Shown here: one piece after another, positions 50,816 to 57,037 of the stretch | Numbering within the stretch: the first letter of the stretch is position 1 | How the letters are laid out: the number at the start of each line of letters is the position of its first letter | From: Ashinkailepas kermadecensis | Lineage: Eukaryota; Arthropoda; Thecostraca; Neolepadidae | Assembly: GCA_034440615.1 (NCBI GenBank) | Contig: JAOTOM010004663.1 | Location: 310,001-374,000, forward strand | Direction of reading: 5' to 3' | Length of the DNA stretch: 64,000 nt | Made by a program: the position numbers and the translations under genes | Notes under the pieces: generated by a model | What the model was told of the DNA's origin: nothing | The model's input: only the letters and a program-made list of their open reading frames with translations | Databases searched by the model: none

Positions 50816-51576
50816 ATTAATTAATTAATGAACAATAACCGACTGTAATGAATAAAAGAACGGATGAATTAATGGATGCACGAATGAATGCATGAATAAA
50901 TGAATGAATGACTGAACGGATGGATGGATGGGTGGATGGATGGATGGTTGGATGAGTGATTGGCTGACTGACTGTCAGCCATGACGGATGGACGGACGGA
51001 CGGACGGACGGACGGACGGATGGACGGATGGACGGATGGGTGGATGGATGGATGGTTGGATGAGTGATTGGCTGACTGACTGTCAGCCATGACGGATGGA
51101 CGGACGGACGGACGGACGGATGGATTGATGGATGGATGAACGTGTCGATTGATGAATGAATGGATCGATAAATGAATGGAAACATGAATGATTGACTGAC
51201 TGACTGACTCACAAACTGACTGCATATACACGCGAGTGAGTGAATAAATGAATGGGCAGATGGACGGATGGACGGATGAACGGGTGCATGAATGGACGAA
51301 TGAATAAATTAATGGATGGATGGATGAACGCATGGATGGATGAACGCATGGATAGATGAACGCATGGATGGATGAACGCATGGATCGACGAATGAATGGA
51401 TCGATGAATGAATGGATCGATGAATGAGTGGCTGACTGACTGACCCGTACGGCGGTGGCTGGGTCGGCGTAGAGTACGTAGTCCCCGGCACCGTACAGCC
51501 GTCGGCTGGTGCCGTCCCAGCGCACCACGTGACTGGCGGCGACGAGCTGACACAACGCACGCTCGACAGGTGCCAT
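20125..51576 (-). CDS. VWDE: VWDE-like gene, minus strand (partial spliced model)
   Basis: Large secreted or membrane protein resembling von Willebrand factor D and EGF domain protein. Exons in gene order: vWD start 51576-51445, vWD middle 48770-48576, vWD end 41056-40880, C8-like/linker 37259-36341, EGF 33516-33423, cysteine/IPT-like 32655-32393, WTVQ-MSYNGINW module 31487-31358, CYSRG..NP..PC module 30738-30652, EGF 20252-20125. Phases match at 51445/48770, 33423/32655, 32393/31487, 31358/30738 and 30652/20252. They do not match around the exons at 41 and 37 kb, so exons are missing or broken there. The modules SSWCGSVPVRARHF, INWSEPIELTTYNGDC and RCYSRGATDPTNPCHYC are characteristic of VWDE. 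Signal peptide exons and the 3' end were not identified. Introns of 0.9 to 10 kb are filled with arrays and transposons. Confidence 0.62.
20565..21640. repeat. Highly degenerate ggggcccty repeat field
   Basis: Recurrent aggggccctctccgacgg-like strings every 25-35 bases across 1.1 kb, each different. It resembles an old satellite in which only the ggggccc core is still visible. No stable open frame carries a domain. Confidence 0.6.
21655..21833. repeat. 18-bp satellite, left part
   Basis: Units tgtgacgatgtgtgacta and variants. The same array resumes at 30,048, so it was one array split by the 8.2-kb element. Confidence 0.9.
22063..24500. repeat. GAGGCCCCCAGGACGAAAAG array
   Basis: About 19-20 base units gaggcccccaggacgaaaag, interrupted every 2-5 units by acgtagaacagagattggga, giving a higher-order pattern of roughly 60-130 bases. 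Long open frames exist on both strands (up to 316 codons, minus), rich in FVLGASFSSWGPP-type peptides. These are frame shadows of the repeat. Confidence 0.92.
24500..25860. repeat. Decaying continuation of the GAGGCCCC repeat
   Basis: The gaggcccc core persists about every 30 bases, but the intervening sequence is highly diverged. It is a gradient from the young array at 22-24 kb into barely recognisable units. No gene. Confidence 0.65.
25860..27530. repeat. Old ggggccccaaaa-type repeat field
   Basis: Strings of the type ggccccaaaa or gggaccc followed by 15-20 variable bases recur at about 25-30 base intervals. The orientation of the A-run relative to the C-run is constant. Open frames carry no domain. 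Confidence 0.55.
27880..28470. repeat. Same repeat field in inverted orientation
   Basis: Here the strings are ttttggggcttc and gttttggaaccatg, i.e. the reverse complement of the units at 26-27.5 kb. The centre between the two orientations is 27,530-27,880, unique-looking AT-rich sequence. Confidence 0.5.
29160..29212 (+). mobile_element. SINE 3' tail fragment
   Basis: gatgcgcccctaaaccacaa followed by taactaactaactaac. It is the shared SINE tail without head or body, inside the 8.2-kb element. Confidence 0.45.
30048..30360. repeat. 18-bp satellite, right part
   Basis: Continuation of tgtgacgatgtgtgacta units, with a few variants (gtggcgatgtgtgacaatg, gcggttatgacg). The first eight bases form the right target duplication of the 8.2-kb element. 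Confidence 0.9.
30652..30738 (-). CDS. VWDE: VWDE-like cysteine module exon
   Basis: Acceptor tttgtcgacag, donor CGCCCAG before gtcagt; 87 bases, phase 1 to phase 1. It encodes RCYSRGATDPTNPCHYCGPD and RSHWTSRP. The CY..G..NP..PC..C.P....W pattern is characteristic of VWDE-type proteins. It joins the GTCATCGCAG end of the exon at 31358 to form a glycine codon across the junction. Confidence 0.8.
31260..31357 (-). repeat. Two decayed copies of exon end plus donor
   Basis: On the minus strand, downstream of the exon ending at 31358, gtgcgacgtggcaggcttgt gtgtcatcgcag occurs once more with gtcatg after it. A third, weaker copy (gacatgacaggctcgtgtgt, then catcacag) follows. They duplicate about 30 bases of exon 3' end together with the gt donor. 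Confidence 0.82.
31358..31487 (-). CDS. VWDE: VWDE-like exon (INWSEPIELTTYNGDC module)
   Basis: Acceptor tgtgctccag, donor ATCGCAG before gtcaga; 130 bases, phase 0 in and phase 1 out. It encodes MSYNGINWSEPIELTTYNGD, CLACRSAEGNITCSDVAGS and CVIAG. It continues LLWTVQ of the preceding exon, a junction that matches the family. An earlier gtggca donor was considered but would lose the CVIAG-RCY join. Confidence 0.8.
31500..32049. other. Intron, nothing recognised
   Basis: Unique-looking intron sequence between two VWDE-like exons, with no repeats of note. Confidence 0.5.
32050..32216 (-). mobile_element. tRNA-derived SINE, TAGCTCAGTGG head
   Basis: Minus strand: cggtagctcagtggttaagc (A-box), a B-box region decayed to ggtttgattgc, body ccgtccttcctgccacggtg, and 3' segment gcgcatcgtaaagccacaca. 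Same family as 4.16 kb, older. Confidence 0.72.
32393..32655 (-). CDS. VWDE: VWDE-like exon (cysteine/IPT-like module)
   Basis: Acceptor gcgctgttgcag, donor ACAGTGCAG before gtaaat; 263 bases, phase 1 in and phase 0 out. It encodes LCDLASSWCGSVPVRARHF, VDLRCRVQLANEPVPFVA, SEVECRLPAA and a final EVLLWTVQ. The C.tv.V.G..F...LrC....eV.C.LP layout is the repeated extracellular module of VWDE-like proteins. Confidence 0.78.
33005..33032. repeat. Perfect 10-bp stem-loop
   Basis: cgttagtgat and atcactaacg are exact inverted arms around eight bases. A further atatcac follows. No known site recognised. Confidence 0.6.
33423..33516 (-). CDS. VWDE: VWDE-like EGF exon
   Basis: Acceptor gccgagctgcag, donor CAGCCCG before gtcagt; 94 bases, phase 0 in and phase 1 out. 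It encodes CPEQCRPGGSCNNGSCSCWP and GFAGFMCQQQP, a compact EGF-like module with six cysteines. Phase fits the exon at 32655. Confidence 0.75.
33966..34085. repeat. Two-copy tandem duplication of ~57 bases
   Basis: gagctctaatggcctacgat through ggaccgtccaggtc occurs twice in direct repeat with one difference (cactgcag against cgctgcag). Confidence 0.85.
34090..35590. other. Intron, nothing recognised
   Basis: About 1.5 kb of AT-rich intron of the VWDE-like gene. Short open frames on both strands show no domain, signal or splice pair that I trust. Confidence 0.5.
35597..35763 (+). mobile_element. tRNA-derived SINE, GTGGTCTAGGGG head (most complete copy)
   Basis: ggggacgagtggtctagggg (A-box region), tcgaaaggttgcggttcgag (B-box), body tcacctgtcgctactcttcg, ccgcgaccaatcggcgtgag, and 3' segment acgtgtcgtaacaacca ending in ccaa repeats. 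Head resembles Val/Glu-type tRNAs; the acceptor stem is not paired, so it is a SINE and not a tRNA gene. Confidence 0.8.
36170..36330. repeat. Alternating purine-pyrimidine tract next to a donor
   Basis: tgtgcgtgtgcatatgcgcg-like runs over some 150 bases immediately 3' of the minus-strand donor at 36341. Z-DNA-prone composition. An A/T block interrupts it at about 36220-36242. Confidence 0.7.
36341..37259 (-). CDS. VWDE: VWDE-like exon with in-frame 16-residue repeats
   Basis: Acceptor cgcctcgcgccgctcag, donor GCCGACG before gtgagt; 919 bases open without a stop. The N-terminal third reads LTLLTASDVTASALRRGFGG, LQQLPFEYLTDHRFRYGLE, like the region after a vWD domain. The middle (about 36,480-36,900) is a 48-bp minisatellite encoding RDLETAPLPEEARHDG / RDMETAPPPVEARHDA. 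The C-terminal end, VECARRISASRLVAVCGDAL and LETVADICADG, looks like a C8-type cysteine module. The exon could be two exons with the array as an open-frame intron, but no good internal splice pair is visible. Its entry phase does not fit the exon ending at 40880. Confidence 0.6.
36480..36900 (-). repeat. 48-bp minisatellite within the exon, about 9 copies
   Basis: Two alternating 48-base versions (96-base higher-order unit), reading ctggagacggcgccaccgcc or ctggagacggcgccactacc on the minus strand. The period is a multiple of three and keeps the exon frame. All other frames on both strands are open as well. Confidence 0.9.
37270..38835. other. Intron, mostly unique
   Basis: No gene recognised. 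Around 38,540-38,620, aaagccaacattggtgggga and aaaagcatgcaaaaagctcc resemble 29,030-29,090 inside the 8.2-kb element (aaagccaacattgaggggac, cataagcatgcaatacatca), suggesting a shared dispersed repeat. Confidence 0.45.
38840..39095. repeat. 24-bp tandem repeat, about 9 copies
   Basis: Unit ccattcctggaggggtgctg plus ggtg, with poly-G expansions. The period is a multiple of three, giving PGMAPSTP-like minus-strand and GVLGAIPG-like + strand open frames. Not a gene. Confidence 0.85.
39373..39654 (-). CDS. Terminal exon of a small cysteine-rich, possibly GPI-anchored protein
   Basis: After acceptor acccatttcctg...ctgcag (39655 side) an open frame reads RCRLNCVPEINSPARRLAAG, TNYTQQTDADCDKLAVRLRC, WTSLLQGEVPLAPTDADCG, then N-glycosylation site NTS, and ends RALTVVGLVVLCCTRSF before TAA at 39373-39375. 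The hydrophobic C-terminus after a short hinge resembles a GPI-attachment signal. It lies on the same strand inside an intron of the VWDE-like gene, so it is either a nested gene or an alternative end. Upstream exons were not found. Family not recognised. Confidence 0.5.
   Translation of the reverse strand: MAGRRCRLNCVPEINSPARRLAAGTNYTQQTDADCDKLAVRLRCWTSLLQGEVPLAPTDADCGSSNTSIVERRPLWRALTVVGLVVLCCTRSF
39660..40879. other. Intron, no feature named
   Basis: Contains loosely recurring ctcacaactcacc-like strings between 39,700 and 40,400 but no clear unit. No gene recognised. Confidence 0.45.
40880..41056 (-). CDS. VWDE: VWDE-like exon, end of vWD domain (possibly frameshifted)
   Basis: Acceptor gccgtccgccgcag, donor CCCAGCAG before gtcagc; 177 bases. 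The phase expected from the previous exon reads SGLVARLHLLPVRRPDWRWL and then hits TGA. The +1 frame reads LTITLSVILPAGPAAGLCSS, which fits the G-L-C end of a vWD domain. Both halves look like vWD sequence in different frames, so a one-base indel near 40,975-40,985 is likely (assembly error or true lesion). Alternatively, exons between this and 48,576 are missing. Confidence 0.5.
41057..41800. repeat. Gtgtcactggcgcggtgtca repeat field
   Basis: Units of 56-60 bases with gtgtcactagacttgttggg and agactgtgtcaccagtgtca, plus longer variants with ggtgcctgttgggagacagc. It lies directly upstream (gene sense) of the vWD exon at 41056. Confidence 0.85.
41800..44212. repeat. 27/28-bp minisatellite, about 88 copies
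   Basis: Unit cggtgtcaccagggtgtctg plus gagagga, alternating irregularly with a 28-base form starting ccggtg. Variants include ggtggctgg, gtctgtcgagg, cacgaggg and a longer cacaggtcgaggggg form. Three + frames are each open for 645-815 codons and the minus strand is open too. On the minus strand every unit contains accgtcctctccag, a pyrimidine-rich 3' splice-site-like string. Confidence 0.95.
44250..45010. other. Intron, nothing firm
   Basis: GC-rich around 44,580-44,950. No exon with paired splice sites was recognised. Small tandem aagtctaac-type repeats occur at about 44,530-44,572. Confidence 0.45.
45012..45159. repeat. Near-perfect 42-bp inverted repeat
   Basis: agtatgatgatgaacggtag followed by gttatatatcaattgagtgaa at 45012-45054 is mirrored by ttcactcaattgatatatc and ctaccgttcatcatcatact at 45119-45159. 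The loop is about 64 bases and itself contains agtactt/aagtact. It looks like a young foldback element or a cruciform. Confidence 0.85.
45170..47190. other. Intron, nothing recognised
   Basis: Two kilobases without a gene, named repeat or RNA that I can support. Open frames are short and lack motifs. Confidence 0.5.
47196..48370. repeat. 111-bp minisatellite, about 10 copies
   Basis: Unit includes cacagtgtccgtaaataatg, agcagcgagcacggtccaga and agcgacatacaagaatcacg. Copies are nearly identical. Two shortened units lie at about 47,660-47,800 and a scrambled one at about 48,170-48,235. The period is 37 codons, so + strand open frames of 37-residue repeats appear (NEQRARSRDQDR). There is no splice or domain evidence for coding. 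Confidence 0.93.
48375..48545 (-). mobile_element. tRNA-derived SINE, Ser/Leu-type head
   Basis: Minus strand: gcgggggtggccgagtggct (typical class II tRNA A-box region), B-box ccaggttcaacac, body accaccgggacattgccaaa, and 3' segment ggcgccattagccgtgatta, then gtgcgtcgtaagcca. The head differs from the other SINEs but the tail is shared. Confidence 0.75.
48576..48770 (-). CDS. VWDE: VWDE-like exon, middle of vWD domain
   Basis: Acceptor cgtcactcaacag, donor GACTGGCTG before gtgggt; 65 codons, phase 0. It encodes VEIRTRQCTPDETKALCVCA, VAVRDGGDLATLQACNGRP and TLSSAHNKASSVRLLETRAD. The VR...C......C.C..A.R.G.D....C.G layout is the vWD core. It joins TAVR of the exon at 51445 in phase. Confidence 0.78.
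48771..49330 (-). repeat. 75-bp minisatellite containing acceptor and exon start
   Basis: Seven to eight units. On the minus strand each has gccgtcactcgacag followed by GTAGAGATCCGGAGTC, matching the true junction gtcactcaacag / GTGGAGATACGGACAC at 48770. The rest of the unit carries acatatgtacccgagtctga and tattgacagatgtatgc. It degrades beyond 49,330 into loosely related gtgtcggtgaagatca strings to about 49,720. Confidence 0.88.
49313..49362 (-). mobile_element. SINE tail fragment, minus strand
   Basis: Minus strand gtcgatgcgccctaaagccc followed by taataactaactaact. The common SINE 3' end, inserted into the 75-bp array. Confidence 0.5.
49730..50330. other. Intron, nothing recognised
   Basis: Unique AT-rich intron sequence. 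Confidence 0.45.
50335..50545. repeat. 63-bp tandem repeat, three copies
   Basis: Units carry accgcaccgagatccacagg and gaccaagatgctgccgttcg. Confidence 0.88.
50777..50830. repeat. AAAT-type microsatellite
   Basis: aataaataaataaataaata run continuing into ttaattaatt. Confidence 0.9.
50870..51440. repeat. GATG/GACG tetranucleotide field
   Basis: gatggacggacggacggacg and gatggatggatg blocks with a duplicated segment of about 120 bases (ggttggatgagtgattggct in both). It starts immediately at the donor of the exon at 51445. Minus-strand open frames rich in HPSIHPSI are artefacts. Confidence 0.9.
51445..51576 (-). CDS. VWDE: VWDE-like exon, start of vWD domain
   Basis: Acceptor gctggtcttgcag, donor GTACGG before gtcagt; 44 codons, phase 0. 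It encodes CQLVAASHVVRWDGTSRRLY and GAGDYVLYADPATAVR, corresponding to the C....(D)PH..T(F)DG......G.Y.L beginning of vWD domains. The aspartate-proline usually before the histidine is AS here. First recognisable exon of the gene in this window; signal peptide and N-terminal exons were not found further up. Confidence 0.75.
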
Positions 51577-51729
51577 CTGCAAGACCAGCAGGGCGTCAGT
51601 GGTCAGCAGCAACTGTGAAGCTCCTACTTGGCTGGCGCTGGCGCTCACTAATGTTCTCGTTCTCTTCAAGCGTTCTCTTCAAACGCCGGTACCTTTGGCT
51701 GCATGCAATTTCCTTACGACGTTGAGAGC

Positions 51730-51930
51730 GCTATGGTGCACTGCGACGTACACTGTAGTGCGCCTGACGTGTACAAGGTGTTAATGCACTGCGACGTACA
51801 CTGTAGTGCGCCTGACGTGTACAAGGTGTTAATGCACTGCGACGTACACTGTAGTGCGCCTGACGTGTACAAGGTGTTAATGCACTGCGACGTACACTGT
51901 AGTGCGCCTGACGTGTACAAGGTGTTAATC
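51730..51930. repeat. 48-bp tandem repeat, four copies
   Basis: Unit tgcactgcgacgtacactgt, agtgcgcctgacgtgtacaa, ggtgttaa. Copies are essentially identical, hence recent. Confidence 0.93.
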
Positions 51931-51939
51931 ACTTTCACT

Positions 51940-52685
51940 GGTGGTCGGAAATGGTCCCGACAGTGAGGGCACTGGAGCTTCCAATCTGGAGACCATCCTA
52001 TTGTGAGGGCAGCGGGATTTAACTCCGTGAGTGCGCCGACAAGCGCACCAGAAAACGGCTCGGCGCCAGGTTCAGAGACATTACTACAGTGCGATTAGTG
52101 AGGCACCCACTTAGGAAAATGGCGTAGCAAGAGCATTGCAGGATCTCTCAGGTGGAAGCCCAGCTGACTAAGCGTTTTCTTGAGAACTGCAGTCCGGCAG
52201 GAAGATGCAAGGGAAATGAAAATTGTGTTGAGAAGTCTAAAGTGGAATTGAAACAGCAATTGCCATTTTCACCCATGCCATGCATTAGGTCATCTGATAG
52301 CACCAACCAAGGGTTTGATAACAAGCAGTTGACTAAAAGCGACCAAAGCAAGAAATCGAAATTGGGAAATCGATGAATGGTTCAATTTAGCTTTGTGGTA
52401 TTTTGGTTAGTAAAATTGATACGCTTCTAGATTTGTGACGCAAAATTGACACACAAACCCGTGTACGCACACGCTGCGTCATGAGCTACCCTTATTAATG
52501 TCAGATACATGCAGTGAAAATGCACGCCTATACTTCTTATATGCTATGTGAACATGGCCAAGATATTTGCTTGTCACAAATAGGTTGATTTGTTGAATAT
52601 GTGAAGGCAGTGCAAGCTTCGTTTCTCCGCCGGCAACGGTCATAGAGCACCTATATGGTGGCGGGTTAGCAACCAATACACCAAC
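51940..52685. other. Intergenic or intron, nothing recognised
   Basis: No gene, RNA or repeat family identified. Confidence 0.45.
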
Positions 52686-52689
52686 ACAT

Positions 52690-52822
52690 TTCTCGTGCAG
52701 GCTGTCGCATGGCACGGCTCCCCGGAGCAGGCTTAGGCACGGCTCCCCGGAGCAGGCTTTGGCACGGTTGCTCGGAGCAGGCTTTGGCACGGCTCCCCGG
52801 AACAGGCTTTGACACGGCGTTC
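52690..52822. repeat. 27-bp tandem repeat, about 4-5 copies
   Basis: Unit ggcacggctccccggagcag gctttgg. It produces short open frames on both strands. Confidence 0.85.
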
Positions 52823-52829
52823 CGTAATG

Positions 52830-54589
52830 GAGAGCTGTGCAGCCTTACACTTCACTTCATCAGGGTGAGCGGGCACACAATGCACCCCACCTTACCGCTC
52901 CGTGGCGGGCTTCTGGCTGCGTATTTGGCGAGACTGCCGAGCGGAAATTACACTCTGAATCATCGGCCACATCGGGCTGAAAAAGAGCGCCGGTTCATTA
53001 CCGGCACAGCGCGGCGGAGAAATTCGACATCGAATGCTATCTGCGCGAGTCCGTGTCAGAGGTGGCCACGTGTGCCACTGGCTGTCTCGGCGCACCCCAT
53101 CCACCCAGCGACCCCCGGCCGTTACCATTTCATTATCTATGTCAAGCAGAGCCAGGCTCTGCCAAGCTTCTCAGGTCAAACAGCATGCATGGCAAACCAA
53201 TTGCTGTCGTACTGCCGGATAGCTTGCAGCTAAAGAAGTCTAGTTCAGTCGACCGGGAGTTCGATCCACATCCCAGATGACTTTCATTGATTTTCATTGT
53301 CTGACACACCGGATATTTTCCGGGTTGGTTGATCGTACCTAAAGCTAAAAATTCACAACTGATTGTTCTCATTTGTGTGCAGCATATGTATTCACTTGAA
53401 GTTATTCATAACGCATGTCCACGTGTATTTGTAGCTAATCGTGGCCAATATGTCAACCTTCCTGTTATTCGTTCGTTATCACATATTTTACACGAATTAT
53501 CCACACATGGACAACAATTGAAAGTCAGTCCCTATTGCAAATACACCGCTGCTCTGTATTGCATTGCATCACTTTGAATGAACGCATTCCTTTTTATGAT
53601 ACCCTTCCGGTCATTCTTTTGCGCTCATTTAATAGATGACCATAATATCTCTTCCATTGGACATCTTTCCAGAAATTTGCCTGACAGCAACCTAGTCTAT
53701 CACTGCAGGGAACTATATTGTATATTGTATATTGACATGCATAGATTGATCTACTATTGCAGTGCCTATTAACACGCGCACTGGAGGGGGGGCGAAATCC
53801 GCCCACCCCTCCGGTTTTTCGCAAATAACTGCAGATTTTACCGGTCGATATACGCGATTTTCGGTGTACCTGCTTAGAAATGAACGGCGCGTCGTTTAAA
53901 GCAAGAAAAATGGAAATCGGCCGAAAATTTTCAAGTTAGGGGCCGCTAAAATCAAAAAATGTTATAGCGCCAGACCACAAAAATCGGCGCTGATGCGCTT
54001 CCAGTATACTGACAAAAGGGAAGTGTTCTAGGCAACACTAGCGACTTGTTTGATGCATATTGATATGCTGTATAGTTTCAAGGTCATGTTAGGTCACCAA
54101 GATCAAGTCAGGTCAAGTTCATGACAGGTTAATGGAACCAAACTTGATCAACTGGAATGTTGTCATAAATGCACTACTGGTTGTCATTTGTACTGTTTGT
54201 CATTGCCTTTCCATACTTTATTCATGTACTTCACTCCCTTCTTCACGAAGCCGATTGCTCCGAGCTGCCAGACGGAGCAGTCGGGCGGGCGGCCGGTTCC
54301 GGTAACTGGAACAGGTAACTGACCTGATAAAGTGGTGCTATATAGGTGACCTGAGGTCAAATGTTGGGTCTAGCATCTGCATTGCATCATTAGTAATGTC
54401 CAAAACATCATTGATGCCCATTTTTGAGCATTTAAACACAATCACAGCGATCCATAACGATGACAAGCCAAGCCACACAAAACCGGAAAATTTTGTCAAT
54501 CTGACCTCATTTGACCTTGAAGATATTGACCTAAGGTCACGAAAATTGCACAGGATAGAGTTCACTACCGTTCCCATCCACCCTGCGAA
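52830..54589. other. Unassigned stretch left of the gypsy element
   Basis: A 174-codon + strand open frame (52709-53233) has no recognised domain and begins inside the tandem repeat. The rest is AT-rich. I see nothing else supportable. Confidence 0.45.
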
Positions 54590-54752
54590 TGTAGTATACT
54601 CGGCGGCGGTCCGGTACCAACTGGTTTATTGAGCACTCGGGTCACGGGACAACGAATGGGTCAGCATGCCCCGCGGCGGCGGACCGCGCGCAGAGGCGGC
54701 GCCAGGTACTGAGTGGTGTCACATCGAATGTGGGTCAACACACATCATCACA
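54590..54752 (-). repeat. Gypsy 3' LTR
   Basis: Direct repeat of the copy at 59141-59303, one mismatch in 163. Element-sense ends TGTGATGATG and TATACTACA. Confidence 0.92.
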
Positions 54753-54895
54753 CTCCTCCACCCCGAATACATACTTCAAAAGCAGAGAGAGCAAAACATA
54801 CGAAAATTACTTATTTCGCCATGTGAGCAACTCCTAACGTCAAAGCTGCAAAAAAAACACAAAAAAAAAACTTACTTTACACGTGCAGCATCACA

Positions 54896-57037
54896 TTACG
54901 AATACATTAACCAATCGGGCTGCTTCAGCGTTTGTCTGACACGCAAATCATAAGTCCGTGGGGAACCCGGAGCACTGAGTTGTGCCTGAGTCCTCGGGGT
55001 ACAAACTTCAACTGGCACAGTTGTTGTTGCCAACGCTACCGGCGGCACGAACGGTACAAACAACGGCACAGGAGTCACTGCCGACGGTAGTGGTGAGCTC
55101 GGCGCGCTACCAGAGGCGGTACACGTCGGCCGCGGTCTCACCTGATCCAGATGCCTCTGAATCACTCTGCCATCCTGCAGACGCACAGTTATTTTAAGTC
55201 CCGATTTGGCAGTCACGTGACCTGCCAACCAACGTCTCCCTTCCCCACCACGGATACGATCAACAGCCGACACATACACCGGCTGTCCCACCTCAACCGA
55301 CCGGTCTTGGGTGCCCCTGTCACGTACACATTTTTGTTTTTCCTGCTGGATTCTCACTTTTCTTTCCAAATCGGGTTTCACCACGTCGAGTGGGGTGCGC
55401 ATGGGACGACCCAAAAACAACTCAGCTGGGGAGACACTGGTTGTGGAGTGAGGTGTAGCCCGGTAACGGAATAGGAACCGTGAAACCTTTGTCTGAGGAC
55501 TGCCTGACGTTTGCTTCCGGTAAGACGATTTAAAAGTCTGAACACTTCGCTCACTCAATCCGTTGCTCTTGGGCGACAAGGGTGGGGAAGTCAAGTGGGT
55601 TATGCCATTCTTACGGCAAAAAGTCTGAAATTCACCTGACATGAAACACTGGGCACCATCAGATACCAAGAATGTTGGTACTCCCCATGATGCAAAGGAC
55701 GCTCTCAGATGCTCCATTGTCCCTAATGAAGTTGCTGTGCGAGAAGGATATATATCCATCCACTTCGAATGGGCATCCGTAATGACCAGAAACATCCACC
55801 CATCGATAGGCCCACAATAATCCACATGAACTCGCTGCCACGCTTTCGCAGGCCAGACCCAAGGGTGAATGGGCACTTCAGGTGCACTGGCTCTATGTTC
55901 CTGACACACCTCACAGAGTTTCGTTACTTTCGAGATGTCGTCATCTAACTTTGGCCACCAAACATACATTCTAGCGAACGATTTTGTGCGTGACTCCCCA
56001 CAGTGGCCATCATGTAGTAGCCTGAGAATTTGCGGACGGCCCTGGGGCGGAATTACAACACGGGAGCCCCAAAGCAGACAGCCATCCTGTACACTCAGTT
56101 CAGATATCCGAGTTTTGTATGGAGCGAACTCGGGTCCCAACAAAACCGATGTCGGCCAACCCTCCCGGACATACTTAGTCACTTGCGACAACACCGGGTC
56201 TCTCGCAGTCCACAGGCTAATCTGATCAGCCGTTACAGGAGTTGAATCCAAGAACTCCATCAAGTGGATTGTCTCAGCAGGCGGAGGGGAGATGGCACAG
56301 TCAACAGTGTGCCGCAGCGGAAGCCGGCTCAGAGCATCGCAATGTGCCTGCTTTGCAGCCGGCGCATACTCGAGCCTGTAATCATACGCGCTCAGCATGA
56401 GCGCCCAACGGACCACGCGCGGCGATGCCATCAGAGGTAGAGGCTTATTCTCACCAATGAGGCCCAAAAGCGGCTTATGATCAGTACGGATAGTGAAAGT
56501 TCGGCCAGCCAAATAATAATGGAAGTGTTTCACTCCAGTCAGGACCGCTAGACCCTCTCTGTCAGTCTGGGAGTATCGACGCTCCGTGTCATTCAGAGAC
56601 CGAGAGTAATAAGCCACAGGCTGCTCCCCATGCTGGAATCGCTGGCTTAAGACACAACCTATTCCGACAGGACTCGCATCACATGCCAAGACTACAGGTC
56701 GATTCGGATCAAAATGCGCCAGGACAGGTGGGCTTTTCAGCAGGTGCTTCGCTTCGCAGAAAGCCTGATGCTCAGCCTGAGTCCATTTCCAGGCTTGTCC
56801 CCGTTTCAACAGGGTATACAGAGGTGCCAATGTTGTAGACAGCCCTGACAGAAACTTGGAGTAGAAGTTGATCAAGCCTAACCAACTCCTCAGCTCTGCC
56901 ACGTTGGAGGGAGTGGGCGCGCCCACAATGGCCCCTACCTTCTCAACAGTCGTCTCTATCCCACTGCCGCTGACTTTATGACCCAAATAGGTCACACTCT
57001 CAACAGCAAATTTGCACTTCTGTTTGTTGACGCGCAA
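54896..57037 (-). CDS. Gypsy Pol, second part (RT end, RNase H, integrase)
   Basis: 713 codons. It begins within the RT thumb (CKFAVESVTYLGHKVS), then RNase H with LACDASPVGIGCVL and TDHKPLLGL (residues 118-192), and integrase with HDGHCG (342-347) and CEVC (375-378) as the HHCC zinc site. The catalytic triad is Asp in HVDYCGP (about 406), Asp in VSDGAQ (about 460) and Glu in SNGLSERS (about 496). Ends with a basic, proline-rich tail (GRPMRTPLDVV region). All catalytic residues are present. It overlaps the first part by 38 bases in another frame. Confidence 0.9.
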   Translation of the reverse strand: MRVNKQKCKFAVESVTYLGHKVSGSGIETTVEKVGAIVGAPTPSNVAELRSWLGLINFYSKFLSGLSTTLAPLYTLLKRGQAWKWTQAEHQAFCEAKHLLKSPPVLAHFDPNRPVVLACDASPVGIGCVLSQRFQHGEQPVAYYSRSLNDTERRYSQTDREGLAVLTGVKHFHYYLAGRTFTIRTDHKPLLGLIGENKPLPLMASPRVVRWALMLSAYDYRLEYAPAAKQAHCDALSRLPLRHTVDCAISPPPAETIHLMEFLDSTPVTADQISLWTARDPVLSQVTKYVREGWPTSVLLGPEFAPYKTRISELSVQDGCLLWGSRVVIPPQGRPQILRLLHDGHCGESRTKSFARMYVWWPKLDDDISKVTKLCEVCQEHRASAPEVPIHPWVWPAKAWQRVHVDYCGPIDGWMFLVITDAHSKWMDIYPSRTATSLGTMEHLRASFASWGVPTFLVSDGAQCFMSGEFQTFCRKNGITHLTSPPLSPKSNGLSERSVQTFKSSYRKQTSGSPQTKVSRFLFRYRATPHSTTSVSPAELFLGRPMRTPLDVVKPDLERKVRIQQEKQKCVRDRGTQDRSVEVGQPVYVSAVDRIRGGEGRRWLAGHVTAKSGLKITVRLQDGRVIQRHLDQVRPRPTCTASGSAPSSPLPSAVTPVPLFVPFVPPVALATTTVPVEVCTPRTQAQLSAPGSPRTYDLRVRQTLKQPDWLMYS

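Noticed and set aside
50869..51669. 266-codon minus-strand frame rich in HPSIHPSI
   Set aside because: Only its first about 44 codons are the vWD exon. The remainder is translated GATG/GACG satellite beyond a good donor.
52709..53233. 174-codon + strand gene
   Set aside because: Starts within a tandem repeat. No domain, no splice sites and no composition different from surroundings.
55659..55914. Short frames inside the gypsy Pol region on alternative registers
   Set aside because: Shadows of the integrase-coding frame.
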